Positions 34,749-43,079 of a stretch of 43,713 bases of DNA are shown piece after piece; position 1 is the stretch's first letter; the number at the start of each line of letters is the position of its first letter. A model generated the notes under the pieces. The model saw nothing but the letters and a program-made list of their open reading frames with translations, did no database searches and was not told where the DNA came from. Origin of the DNA: Streptomyces endocoffeicus (GTDB lineage: Bacteria > Actinomycetota > Actinomycetes > Streptomycetales > Streptomycetaceae); contig NZ_JAERRG010000053.1 in assembly GCF_016741935.1 (NCBI RefSeq), forward strand, positions 1 to 43,713, in the 5' to 3' direction. Both the position numbers and the translations under genes were made by a program.

Positions 34749-35819
34749 ATGGGTGACATGGCGAATCCCGCACTCGCCCATGTCCTTGCCCACGCCCTGA
34801 CCGCCGCGGCCCACGGTTTCCGCGTGATCCCGCTGACCCGCGCGAAGCTGCCCGCCGTGCGCTCCCCTCACCACCACGAGCCCGCGCCGCTGCCGTGCCA
34901 CGGCGAATGCGGTCGGCTGGGCCACGGAGTCCATGACGCCTCGGCGGACCCGGATGCGATCCGCGCCCTGTTCGCCGCCGCCCCCTGGGCCACCGGCTAC
35001 GGCATCGCCTGCGGATGTGCCCCGTACCACCTCATCGGCATCGACCTCGACCTCAGGGGCGTGCGGCCCGGTAAGCGCGAAGAGCCCGGCAGGCCCCAGG
35101 AATCCGGGGGAGCGGACAACCCGAACGGTCGGGCCGAAGGGACCGGGACGGCCGAGCGAACCGAGAGGCCCAGGGCCGGAACGGCCGGGGCGGCCACGAG
35201 TCCCGACGCAAGCCGTAAGGGCCGCGCGGACGGTCTGGCCGCCCTCGCCCGGCTGGCCCGCGAGCACGCCTTCACCATCCCCCGTACGGTCACCGTGCTC
35301 ACCCCGAGCGGCGGCCGCCATCTGTGGCTGTGCGGCCCACCCGGCCTCGCCGTCCCCAACTCCGCCGGCCGTCTGGCCCACGGCATCGACATCCGGGGAC
35401 TGGGCGGCTATCTGGTCGGCCCCGGTTCCTACGCCTCGCACGGCAGCTATCGCCTCGCGCCCGGCTCCCCCGCCTGGGCCCCGGCCCCCGTACCGTCCGC
35501 CCTGTTGCGCCTGCTCACGCCACCGCGCCCGGCCCCGCCCCGCTCGTACCGCCTCGGCCCGCCGCTCCCCGAGCCGCATCCCGCGGCCCTGGAGGGGCTC
35601 GTACGGTTCGTCCGCGCCTCGCGGGAGGGGCAGCGCAACGACCGGCTGTTCTGGGCCGCCTGCCGCGCCTACGAGACGGGTGCGGGGCCGGAGTTGGCCC
35701 CCGCCCTGATCGAGGCCGCGCTCGACACCGGCCTGCCCCCGCGCGAAGCCCACGCCACCGTAGCCTCCGCGGCCCGCAGCGCCGCCCGCCACCTCCAGCC
35801 CCCGGACGCGTTCGCCTGA
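34749..35819 (+). CDS. Stand-alone primase-polymerase (AEP Prim-Pol domain)
   Basis: 356 residues. The archaeo-eukaryotic primase core is complete: Asp99-x-Asp101 in IGIDLDLRG, His191 in PSGGRHLWL, and Asp214 in HGIDIRGLGGYLVGPGS. A Cys-His cluster (PCHGECGRLGHG) precedes it. Between the DxD and His motifs is an unusual 55-residue Gly/Arg/Glu-rich insert (about 105-160). The C-terminal helical part (RNDRLFWAACRAYETG) resembles PriCT/helical tails of plasmid and phage Prim-Pols. ATG 34749 and 34758 are both possible; neither has a strong ribosome site. No helicase partner is adjacent, so repair or a domesticated role is possible. Confidence 0.87.
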   Translation: MGDMANPALAHVLAHALTAAAHGFRVIPLTRAKLPAVRSPHHHEPAPLPCHGECGRLGHGVHDASADPDAIRALFAAAPWATGYGIACGCAPYHLIGIDLDLRGVRPGKREEPGRPQESGGADNPNGRAEGTGTAERTERPRAGTAGAATSPDASRKGRADGLAALARLAREHAFTIPRTVTVLTPSGGRHLWLCGPPGLAVPNSAGRLAHGIDIRGLGGYLVGPGSYASHGSYRLAPGSPAWAPAPVPSALLRLLTPPRPAPPRSYRLGPPLPEPHPAALEGLVRFVRASREGQRNDRLFWAACRAYETGAGPELAPALIEAALDTGLPPREAHATVASAARSAARHLQPPDAFA

Positions 35820-35898
35820 CGCCGGGCCTGATGCCCGGCCTGACACCCGGCCTGATGCCCGGCCTGATGCCCCGCCTGACACCCGGCCTGATGCCCGG
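35815..35898. repeat. Seven tandem 12-bp units starting at the Prim-Pol stop codon
   Basis: Units CCTGAYRCCCGG start at 35815 and repeat every 12 bp to 35898. The Prim-Pol TGA is inside unit 1, and every unit carries TGA in the same frame. Units can fold as GCCGGGC/GCCCGGC hairpins, so the array may terminate transcription. Confidence 0.9.
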
Positions 35899-36306
35899 TG
35901 TGCCCCCTGGGCGGGATGAACGGAACAGAGGCGGGAGACGTATCGCAGGACGCCAGAGGCGGCGCGATCCAGCGGTATACGGACGGTGACCCGTGCGCTA
36001 CGGGAACGAAGAGCACTATCGTGACCACGCGACGAGGCGCTCCGTACAGGAGCCGGAAGGCGCAGCAACCGGAAGGCGCAGGGACCGAAACGCGTAGGAA
36101 CCAGGCGGCGCGGGGACCGAACGGCGCAGGAACCACGCCCACTCGCCGGTGCTTCCGCCCCCGAGGCGGACAGTGAAGGGATTCCCGCTCCCCCGTGATC
36201 GGTGCCCGTGACCGATGCTTCGGCACCGGGTGCTCCGTGACCGGCGCCCGGTGACCGGCCGACCGCCTCCGGCGCACCGGTACCAAGGCGCGATCAGGGG
36301 GGAGCC
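35899..36306. other. Gene-free stretch with degenerate repeats
   Basis: 408 bp. Contains imperfect 16-18-bp repeats of GGAACCGGAAGGCGCAG type (about 36050-36135). No credible gene is seen. It forms the leader of the TTG-started membrane protein gene. Confidence 0.5.
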
Positions 36307-37104
36307 TTGCACGAGCTCTACGCACAGGGGTGGTTCACGGACGCCGCGTTACCCATAGCCGTCTGCGCGCTGGTCACCTGGATCTCGTTGGTCCACCGTT
36401 TCGCCGACAAGGGCCGCCTGCTGGGGACCGTAAGGTCCGCGTCGCTGTGCTGCGGAATCATCGCCTGCACCTGCGCGGCCGCGCTGCTCACCATCGCCCT
36501 GCTGTTGCCGCACGCCGCCGATGTGCCACCCGCCGTGGCCGCCGCCGCCGCGGGCGGGGCCCTGGCGCCTCGCGTCCGCCAGCAGCAGAACCAGCAGTCC
36601 ACGCCGCCCTTCGTGGCCGTGATCACGCTGGGCATCGCGGTGCTGCTGAGCGAGCTGGAGCGGCGGCTGGTCCACGACATGTACCTCCACTGCCACCGCC
36701 TGGTCAGGGACTTCGAAAACGTGGCCCAGCTGCGCCTGTTCGCCTTCGAGGCCCGCCTCCATCTGCGCGGCTGCACCCCCGCGACCAAGGACAGGACGAC
36801 GATCAACACCCTGTACGAGGAGGTGGACCAGCTCCTGGACGACGCGGCCAAGGTCGAGGCCGACATCGAGGCGAAGTGCCGGCAGCGCGAGGTCCAGGAG
36901 TTCCCGCCGGAGCTGCACGCCCCGACCCGGGAGGAGGCGGAGGACCGCCGTCAGACCCTGGCGATGGCCATGGACGCCTGCGTACGCATGCTGGAGTTCG
37001 GCTACCGCACCGGGAAGCGGAGCGGCGACCGCGAGCTCACGCGACTGCGGGACGAGGCGCTGGCGGTACGCCCCCTCGCCACGACGGGCGCCTCGCACCC
37101 CTGA
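36307..37104 (+). CDS. Membrane protein of unknown function with a TTA codon
   Basis: 265 residues from a TTG start preceded by GGGGGAG. Three transmembrane helices are likely (about 14-32, 47-70, 100-118), followed by a cytoplasmic helical region (about 120-250) with LYEEVDQLLDDAAKVEADIEA coiled coil. Codon 15 is TTA (36349-36351) and codon 17 is ATA, both rare here. The TTA implies bldA-dependent expression, usually tied to aerial growth or antibiotic production. No family is recognised. Confidence 0.75.
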   Translation: MHELYAQGWFTDAALPIAVCALVTWISLVHRFADKGRLLGTVRSASLCCGIIACTCAAALLTIALLLPHAADVPPAVAAAAAGGALAPRVRQQQNQQSTPPFVAVITLGIAVLLSELERRLVHDMYLHCHRLVRDFENVAQLRLFAFEARLHLRGCTPATKDRTTINTLYEEVDQLLDDAAKVEADIEAKCRQREVQEFPPELHAPTREEAEDRRQTLAMAMDACVRMLEFGYRTGKRSGDRELTRLRDEALAVRPLATTGASHP

Positions 37105-37216
37105 CGTGGCTCGGCCCCCTGACGTGGCGCCGCACACCGCACACCGCGACGACGCCCGTCAGGGACGCACCCCGAGCGCACCGCGCACCCCGCGTACCCC
37201 GCGCACCCCGATGCCT

Positions 37217-37549
37217 TCAAGGAGCGTAGACAAAGGCATCCGACCCATCGCCCAGCCCACGCGGCCGCCGAGCCCCGTCCTCCTTGGGCTCCACAAAACT
37301 GATCTTGATGTCCAGCTCCAGCGCATCGGCCACGGCAGCGAGGCTGCGCAGCGTCAGATTCTCGTCGCCGGAGAGGATTTGACTCACCCGTCCCGGGCTG
37401 ACGTCCATGAGTCGGGCGAGGTCAGTGCGGCTCATGCCACGCTTGCCCAGCAACCCGGCGACCTCCACAGTGGCCTGACGCGCCAACCGCGCCCCCCCGT
37501 GGTCGGCAGCCTCCGCCTTCGCACCTTTGCTCTTCCACGGCACGCTCAA
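37217..37549 (-). CDS. XRE-family helix-turn-helix protein
   Basis: 110 residues. The helix-turn-helix is at about 35-90 (MSRTDLARLMDVSPGRVSQIL, DENLTLRSLAAVADAL), with a short C-terminal tail, similar to HigA/antitoxin-like XRE proteins. The start is TTG 37549 or, better spaced from AGGAGG (10 nt), GTG 37543. No toxin-like partner is seen on either side, so it is listed as an orphan regulator. Confidence 0.87.
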   Translation of the reverse strand: MSVPWKSKGAKAEAADHGGARLARQATVEVAGLLGKRGMSRTDLARLMDVSPGRVSQILSGDENLTLRSLAAVADALELDIKISFVEPKEDGARRPRGLGDGSDAFVYAP

Positions 37550-37922
37550 TCAACCTCCTCGCGCATGGTGCCGACCTCGGGCTTCGAACGCCCTCAGTCA
37601 GAGCTTCCCACCTTTAGCTACAACTAAAAGCCCTCTTCCCGCCTTCCCGCCCACCGCCCACCCCCCAAACAGCCGATCCCCCGCCCCTGACCTGCGCCAA
37701 CACCCCACCCATACCTTTTCGGCCAGATCTGCCCGCCGCTTCCACACCAAGAGCGGCGACCGGATCGAATACGAGCGGACCCCCGCTGAGTGCGGCACGA
37801 CGCCACAGCCCTCACCTCATCTCACCTCACCGCACCGCACCGGGCTTCAACCGGCGACTTGAGGGATATCCGCTCATCAGCGCTGGTCCGGCTGCCAGAG
37901 GCGGTGAAAAGTCTCCGGGATC

Positions 37923-37944
37923 ACTTCAACGAAACACTTGAAGT
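37923..37944. promoter_or_regulatory. Palindrome at the MFS gene start (ACTTGAAGT)
   Basis: ACTTGAAGT (37936-37944) sits one base before the MFS ATG, with the half site ACTTCAA 13 bp upstream (37923-37929); the two also form a 7-bp inverted repeat with an 8-bp gap. The related ACTTCAA / ACTTCAAGT pair lies upstream of the MarR-like gene at 41361-41380, suggesting a common regulator. Confidence 0.6.
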
Positions 37945-37945
37945 C

Positions 37946-39475
37946 ATGAATCCCCGAGACACCGATCCGCCCGGGGCGGAGCCTGCCCTCGAGACCCGCG
38001 ACGACACAGGAGGAGCCGCCCCCGCGCGGCGGCGGTGGTCGACGCTGCTGGCGGTGAGCGCGGCCCAGCTCCTCGTCGTCCTGGACGGCACCATCGTGAA
38101 CATCGCGCTGCCCTCCGCGCAGAGCGCGCTCGGTATGTCCGACGCGAGCCGGCAATGGGCGATCACCGCGTACGCCCTGGCCTTCGGCGGACTGCTGCTG
38201 ATCGGCGGCAGGGTCAGCGGCGCACTCGGCCATCGCCGTACGTTCGTCATCGGCCTGGCCGGCTTCGCCGCCTCGTCCGCGCTGGGCGGTGCCGCCGTGA
38301 ACCCCGAGACCCTCTTCGGGGCCCGTGCCCTGCAAGGCGTCTTCGCCGCCGTACTCGCGCCCGCCGGGCTGTCGTTGCTCAGTACGACGTTCACCGAGCC
38401 GCGCGAACGCGGCCGGGCGTTCGGTGTGTTCGCCGCCGTCGGCGCCTCCGGTTCCGCCCTCGGCCTGGTCGCCGGGGGACTGCTGACCGAGTACGTCAGC
38501 TGGCGGGGATGCCTGTACATCAACGTCCCTGTCGCGCTGCTCGCCTTGCTCGGCGCGACACGCGTCCCACCGGACCACCCCGTCCGCGGCGACGGGCGGC
38601 TTGACGTCGCGGGCGCCCTCCTCAGCGCCGCGGGCTTCGCCGCCATGGTCTACGCCTTCAACGAGGCCGAACCCCTCGGTTGGGGCTCACCGAAGGTACT
38701 GACCCTGCTGACCGGCAGCGGCCTGCTGCTGACCGCGTTCGCCGCCGTCGAGGCGCGAGCCCCCCGCCCGCTGCTGCCGATGCGCATGCTCCTGCACCGC
38801 GCCCGCGCCGGCGCGCTCATCTCGATCGGCCTGATGTTCGTCGCCATGTTCGGCTTCTACCTGTTCATGAGCTACTACACCCAGACCGTCCTCGGCTACT
38901 CACCGGTCCAGGCGGGCCTGACGCTGATGATCAACGCCCTGGCCGCCCTGATCGGCTCCACACTCATCGCCGGGAAGCTCCACGGACGCCTCACGCCCGC
39001 GGCGCTGATCCTGCCGGGCCTGATCACCGCGGCCTCCGGGATGCTCATCCTCGCCCGCCTGACCCCGCAGAGCACACACGTCCTGCCGTTCTACCTGGCA
39101 CCCGCCCTGGTACTCACCGGACTCGGCCTCGGCTGCGTCATCCCCCCGACCGCCGCCCTGGCCACCGCCGGCATACGCCGAGACGACATCGGGGCCGCAT
39201 CGGCCGCCTACAACGCCTCCCAGCAACTCGGAGCCGCCCTCGGCACCGCACTCCTCAACACCATCGCGGCCGGCGCAACGGCGTCCTCCCTGGCCTCAGC
39301 ACGCCACACCACGCCGGGCTCGGCATCCGTCCACGGCTACACCACAGCCCTGACCGTCGCCTTCGGCATCCTCCTCGCCGCCGTGTGCATCGCCGCGCCA
39401 CTGACCACGACCCGCCGCACCCTACGAGACCACGCGAACGGCCACGGCCACGGCCGCGGCTCACGCGAGCCGTGA
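37946..39475 (+). CDS. MFS multidrug exporter, DHA2 (EmrB/QacA) type
   Basis: 509 residues with 14 predicted helices. Motif C-like GAVGAS (VGASGSALGLVAGGLL) and motif A-like GALGHRRTF are present; the opening LLVVLDGTIVNIALPS carries the Asp of DHA2 proteins. It exports drugs or metabolites using the proton gradient. Start 37946 is directly after the ACTTGAAGT palindrome; no ribosome site is seen, so the transcript may be leaderless. Likely regulated by the MarR-like protein encoded at 41.4 kb. Confidence 0.92.
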   Translation: MNPRDTDPPGAEPALETRDDTGGAAPARRRWSTLLAVSAAQLLVVLDGTIVNIALPSAQSALGMSDASRQWAITAYALAFGGLLLIGGRVSGALGHRRTFVIGLAGFAASSALGGAAVNPETLFGARALQGVFAAVLAPAGLSLLSTTFTEPRERGRAFGVFAAVGASGSALGLVAGGLLTEYVSWRGCLYINVPVALLALLGATRVPPDHPVRGDGRLDVAGALLSAAGFAAMVYAFNEAEPLGWGSPKVLTLLTGSGLLLTAFAAVEARAPRPLLPMRMLLHRARAGALISIGLMFVAMFGFYLFMSYYTQTVLGYSPVQAGLTLMINALAALIGSTLIAGKLHGRLTPAALILPGLITAASGMLILARLTPQSTHVLPFYLAPALVLTGLGLGCVIPPTAALATAGIRRDDIGAASAAYNASQQLGAALGTALLNTIAAGATASSLASARHTTPGSASVHGYTTALTVAFGILLAAVCIAAPLTTTRRTLRDHANGHGHGRGSREP

Positions 39476-39560
39476 GCGCGCGTCAAGCGACGCCCGCTAG
39501 CAATGAGTGAGGAGGGGCGGTCGGCGTCTCCTCCGGATCGTGTCTGAGCAGGAGGCAACG

Positions 39561-39851
39561 ATGCGTCGTATCGGGCTTGTGGCGGCGTCGGTGACGGGTG
39601 CGGTGTCCCTCGCCCTGTCGCCGACGGGATCGGCCATGGCCGCCGAGGGCACCCTGACCGTCGGCCTGGCCACCCACACCAACCCCAGTGGCTGCTACAC
39701 GACGAACGTCTGGCCCATGTTCGTGACCAACAACACCAACCAGGTCGCCACCGTCTTCGACCTCCCCAACTGCCAGGGCCAGGCGATCAGCCAGGTCAGG
39801 CCGAACGAGTCCGGCGTCTTCGAGTTCGGCACCAGCGTCTCCATCTCCTGA
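39561..39851 (+). CDS. Small secreted protein of unknown function
   Basis: 96 residues. The signal peptide (1-27, VAASVTGAVSLALSPTGSAMA) precedes a small beta-rich domain with two Cys (SGCYTT, PNCQGQ), probably one disulfide. ATG 39561 has GGAGG 5 nt upstream and a terminator follows. Such small Cys-paired secreted proteins are frequent in streptomycetes; no function is known to me. Confidence 0.85.
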   Translation: MRRIGLVAASVTGAVSLALSPTGSAMAAEGTLTVGLATHTNPSGCYTTNVWPMFVTNNTNQVATVFDLPNCQGQAISQVRPNESGVFEFGTSVSIS

Positions 39852-39874
39852 CGCCCGGAGCACGACACGCGGAC

Positions 39875-39902
39875 GGGGTGCCCCCGAACCAGGGGGCACC
39901 CC
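39875..39902 (+). terminator. Terminator after the small secreted protein gene
   Basis: Perfect 11-bp stem GGGGTGCCCCC / GGGGGCACCCC, loop GAACCA, followed by TTCT. Confidence 0.8.
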
Positions 39903-39991
39903 TTCTGACCAGTTACGCCGCTGACCTCGCCGAAGCCTGAGGGATTTGCGGGTTCGCCCTCGGTGTCAGCGGCGCACAGTACGGTCCTGAC

Positions 39992-40456
39992 ATGGCAGCG
40001 AGAATCGATCTGACCTTTGATTGCACAAACGCGAAGCTCCTCGCCGAGTTCTGGAAGACGGCCCTGGGGTATATCGACGAGCCGCCGCCCGCTCCCTTCA
40101 AGACCCGCGAGGAGTGGCTCGCCCAGTTCGATCTCCCAGAGGACGATTCCGCGGACGACGGCGCGTGGCTCTGCGATCCCGACGGCGTCGGCCCCAGGCT
40201 CTCCATCCTCAAGGTCCCCGAGCCGAAAACAGCGAAGAACCGGTTCCATCTCGACATCCGGATGCCAGGACACGGCAGCCCTGACGAGCGGTGGGCGCGG
40301 ATACGAGCAGAGTCCGAGCGGCTGATGAAGGCAGGAGGGAAGGTCCTCGAGGAGTTCGACGGGCACCACATTCTGATGGCTGACCCGGAGGGCAACGAGT
40401 TCTGCGTCGGCGCGGCCTCCTCCGAGACCCCGTCCGACTCCGTGCGCCCTCGTTGA
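39992..40456 (+). CDS. VOC-superfamily protein (Glyoxalase_6-like)
   Basis: 154 residues with the two beta-alpha-beta-beta-beta halves of the vicinal oxygen chelate fold: IDLTFDCTNAKLLAEFWKTA at the start and FHLDIRMPG ... HHILMADPEGNEFCVG at the end. Usual roles are dioxygenase, glyoxalase or drug-binding (bleomycin-type) proteins; the ligand is unknown. No ribosome site precedes the ATG; TACGGT 7 bp upstream (39980-39985) suggests a leaderless transcript. Confidence 0.88.
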   Translation: MAARIDLTFDCTNAKLLAEFWKTALGYIDEPPPAPFKTREEWLAQFDLPEDDSADDGAWLCDPDGVGPRLSILKVPEPKTAKNRFHLDIRMPGHGSPDERWARIRAESERLMKAGGKVLEEFDGHHILMADPEGNEFCVGAASSETPSDSVRPR

Positions 40457-40469
40457 TGCCGACCTTGCC

Positions 40470-41320
40470 CACGCGGACGAGGCGTCCCGGATCCGTACGG
40501 CCCTGGAGATGCTAGCCCTGAGGCTGGACGGGAAGCGGGCGGCTGAGAACACCATCCACCCCAAGGAGACCGTCGGGCTGCTGACGTCGCTGCCGCCGGG
40601 CAAGGTGGATTGGAAGGCCCCGGAGACGGACGACGAGGTGGACTTCCGCCACGTTCCCGGCCGGAGCTGATGCGGAAGCCGCTGGAGGCCGTGAGGGCCC
40701 AGGGGTCGTGCGGGGAGCACCTCCACGCGTTCTCCGGGTGCCCGTACTACGCGGGGATGCGCCTCTCCGAGGCAGCAGCGCTGACCGAGCGGGACTACAA
40801 GCTGCCGGAGTCCGGCCGGTGCGAGCCGGCCCTCGGGGGAGTCGGCCGGAGGTGGGGTCCGGGTGAACGGACGACGACGAGCCCTACGAGGTGCCGGGAC
40901 TGAAGCGACAGGCCCGGAAGGCCACCCGGCCGGTACCCATTCCGCCGGTGGTCGTGCAACTGCTTCGGCGGCACCTGGACGAGTACGGGACCGTACGGGA
41001 CCGCTCCGGACGGGCGGCTCTTCCGTTCCGTGCGCGGTGGTCGGGTGCGCTCGATGGAGTACACGTGATCTGACAGGACGCTCGACGCGAGGCTCTTCCC
41101 CACACCGAGTTCGACTCGCTGCTCGCCGAGGTGCCATACTCCGCGCGGCACGCGGTCGTCTCACTGTGGACCAAAGCGGGCGTCGACCCGGTGAAGGTCG
41201 CCCGCCGCCCCGGGCACAGCATCGCCGTGCTCTGGAACAGAGTGCTGGAGCCCTCAGGAACTTCTTCTGGGCCAGCGCCGAGGCTCGGATGGCACTCTCG
41301 AAGGTCTCCGGCACTGCCAC
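40470..41320 (+). pseudogene. Decayed tyrosine recombinase (integrase)
   Basis: Successive frames carry integrase pieces separated by frameshifts and stops: TALEMLALRLDGKRAAENTI (from about 40490), CPYYAGMRLSEAAALTE with the first catalytic Arg, LKRQARKATRPVPIPPVVV, and PYSARHAVVSLWTKAGVDP ... RRPGHSIAVLW near the end (about 41130-41235). No single frame spans it, and the final Tyr motif is not found. It is a dead relative of integrases different in sequence from that at 20341-21858, and may be left from an element that once used the tRNA-Ser(TGA) nearby. Confidence 0.82.
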
Positions 41321-41360
41321 CGCCCGCGGGCTCCCGAGGCAGGCCCGGCTCCACTCCTTG

Positions 41361-41380
41361 ACTTCAACATAACTTCAAGT
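41361..41380. promoter_or_regulatory. ACTTCAA / ACTTCAAGT sites upstream of the MarR-like gene
   Basis: ACTTCAA at 41361-41367 and ACTTCAAGT at 41372-41380 (centre of the 11-bp palindrome AACTTCAAGTT) lie about 44 bp before the ATG, beside a TTGACT -35-like hexamer (41358-41363). Same two-part arrangement as at the MFS gene start. Confidence 0.6.
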
Positions 41381-41423
41381 TCTACGGTGCCCGCACCAGC
41401 GATCATCCATAGGAGCACCGCAT

Positions 41424-41891
41424 ATGACGCCCCAGCAGATCTCCGATGCCAACCTCGCCGGACAGCCGGCCGCGTACTGGACCGGATTGGCCTACGAGGC
41501 CCTCATCGCGTTCACCCGAGCTCAGATCGCCGAGCTCGGCTTCACCCAGCCCCAGTACTGGTTACTGCGCAATCTGTCGAAGAACGACATCTCCCCCGAC
41601 GGCCACGGCATGACCATCCCCGAGCTGCAGCACGCCATGAGTTCCTACATCCGGACTGAGGACGACCTGGAGACCGAGGCGGGCGGGCTGTTGGAGGGCG
41701 GCTGGCTCGTCCGCGACGACGAGGGACGGCTGTGGATCACCGAGTCGGGGGAGGAAGCTCGCATCAGCCTCAACCAGCACGCGCCAGCAATCCGCGGACT
41801 CATCCATCAGGGCATCGACGACGCCGACTACGTCACAGCCCTGAAGGTGCTCCAGCAGATGATGCGGAACACCGGCAGCGCCCTGGTCTAG
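41424..41891 (+). CDS. MarR-like winged-helix regulator
   Basis: 155 residues. Winged-helix features run from LGFTQPQYWLLRNLSKND through TIPELQHAMSSYIRTEDDLETEAGGLLEGGWLVRDDEGRLWIT (helix-turn-helix plus wing), flanked by dimerisation helices. It is probably a dimeric repressor, possibly of itself and the DHA2 exporter, as both share an ACTTSAAGT palindrome. A TTA codon at 41562-41564 suggests bldA-dependent translation. The ATG follows AGGAGC about 8 nt upstream. Confidence 0.85.
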   Translation: MTPQQISDANLAGQPAAYWTGLAYEALIAFTRAQIAELGFTQPQYWLLRNLSKNDISPDGHGMTIPELQHAMSSYIRTEDDLETEAGGLLEGGWLVRDDEGRLWITESGEEARISLNQHAPAIRGLIHQGIDDADYVTALKVLQQMMRNTGSALV

Positions 41892-41983
41892 CCATCCACA
41901 TCGGATGTCGGCCTGGCCACAGCTTGGCCACACGCGCTGGTCAACGCTGGGATTCAGGTGGGACAACCTGAGACACAAAGCGA

Positions 41984-42023
41984 GTGGGAGGGAGCTCCGG
42001 ATTCCCCCGGAACCCCCTCCCAC
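41984..42023 (-). terminator. Terminator of the tRNA-Ser(TGA) remnant
   Basis: Stem GTGGGAGGG / CCCTCCCAC (outer 9 bp) with further partial pairing inside, 20 bp from the tRNA 3' end on the minus strand. Confidence 0.65.
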
Positions 42024-42043
42024 CTGCACTTTTGCTACCTCGG

Positions 42044-42099
42044 CGGAGGCTGAGGGATTTGAACCCTCGGTGACATCGCTGCCACGACGGTTTTCAAGA
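42044..42099 (-). other. tRNA-Ser(TGA) 3' fragment, probable att scar
   Basis: From the anticodon loop CTTGAAA (anticodon TGA at 42096-42094) through variable arm, T-arm GAGGG-TTCAAAT-CCCTC and acceptor AGCCTCC to discriminator G. The 5' half is absent; homology stops within the anticodon stem at 42099. The layout matches attL of the element at 14145, so an element probably extends to the right beyond the window, with the intact tRNA there. Confidence 0.82.
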
Positions 42100-42337
42100 G
42101 GGCTGTAGCCAGAACAGCGACTACCGCCCTGACATGCGCGAACGTCCCCTCTCACTGCCCCATGAAGGCTCGGTGGTCCACCAGAGGTCCGCAGCGTCAA
42201 CCGAACGGCTCAACGGACAACGGCTCCGTCCTCTGATCTCTTGGTCCCGAACTACGCGCGGGGCGGTCGCTGAGGTCGGCTGGGCTGGTCAGCCGGTCGG
42301 CTGGGGCTGGTGGCAGTGGGCTGCGGTCGGGGTGGTT

Positions 42338-42360
42338 GCTGTACTTCCCCGCTGTACAGC
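42338..42360. promoter_or_regulatory. GCTGTAC half site and GCTGTACAGC palindrome
   Basis: GCTGTAC (42338-42344) and the perfect 10-bp palindrome GCTGTACAGC (42351-42360) are 13 bp apart, 27-50 nt before the start at 42387. Candidate operator; the regulator is unknown. Confidence 0.5.
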
Positions 42361-42386
42361 AGGCTGTCAGTTTGGGGAGGTGCACG

Positions 42387-42740
42387 ATGGAGCGCAGCTC
42401 GCTCATTCGACTGCTTGCGGGCGATGACGAGGCAACCGCTGGGGCTCGTGCTGCGCTAGTCCATGGAGGCGCTTACGTGGTCTGGGGCGATGTGGCATGC
42501 GCTCGCTCGCTCACTCGCGTCTACGACCGCCGACTTCGGCGGACCCGCAGAACCGGGCAGGAAACTGTGGGCCTTGAGCAAGCGGTACAGCTGCTCAGCC
42601 AGCATGATCAGCCGATTCACCTCGGCCAGGTCAACAGCCCCGATGGCTCGTGGATCTTCATGCTCTTCCTCACAGAAGACGGCGGCAAGCTAGTTGCGTG
42701 CACGGGCGTAAAGCAACGGTCGCAGCGAGCATCGCTTTAG
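42387..42740 (+). CDS. Hypothetical protein
   Basis: 117 residues. Start 42387 has GGGGAGG 6 nt upstream. The sequence (MERSSLIRLLAGDDEATAG ... SPDGSWIFMLFLTEDGGKLVACTG) has helical N-terminal and beta-type C-terminal character; no signal peptide or known domain is recognised. It is the first gene right of the tRNA-Ser(TGA) scar and may belong to a mobile element. Codon use is less GC-biased than in the core genes. Confidence 0.7.
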   Translation: MERSSLIRLLAGDDEATAGARAALVHGGAYVVWGDVACARSLTRVYDRRLRRTRRTGQETVGLEQAVQLLSQHDQPIHLGQVNSPDGSWIFMLFLTEDGGKLVACTGVKQRSQRASL

Positions 42741-43079
42741 GAGTTCGTCACGCTCATGCAGTGATCAGCCAGTCGATGCTTTTCCCTGGCCTGCCCGGTC
42801 CGCGCACAAGTCTCGAGATACGGCGATGTGCACCCTGTTGCCGTCAACGACTGCCGTCAGGCCACCAGCTCGGCAGCAACGGCCCCGGCTTCAGACCTAT
42901 TGATCCGTGCCGGTGGCCGTGTCACTCGTCTGCATCGTCGGGGGCGACGGCGAGCAGCGGTCCGCTGAGACTGGGGCCTGACACAGGTGCGGCGCGCTGC
43001 CTGTTCAGGAGCCAACCGGGCAGATGGGATCGCGGCGCGGCAGGCACACGCTGCTGAAAGAAGGGGCAGATACCTCCGC
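42741..43079. other. Gene-free stretch
   Basis: 339 bp between two small genes. Possible frames have no recognisable content or ribosome site. Confidence 0.5.

Noticed and set aside
37217..37549. Toxin-antitoxin pair with the XRE protein as antitoxin
   Set aside because: No small toxin-like gene lies beside it on the same strand.
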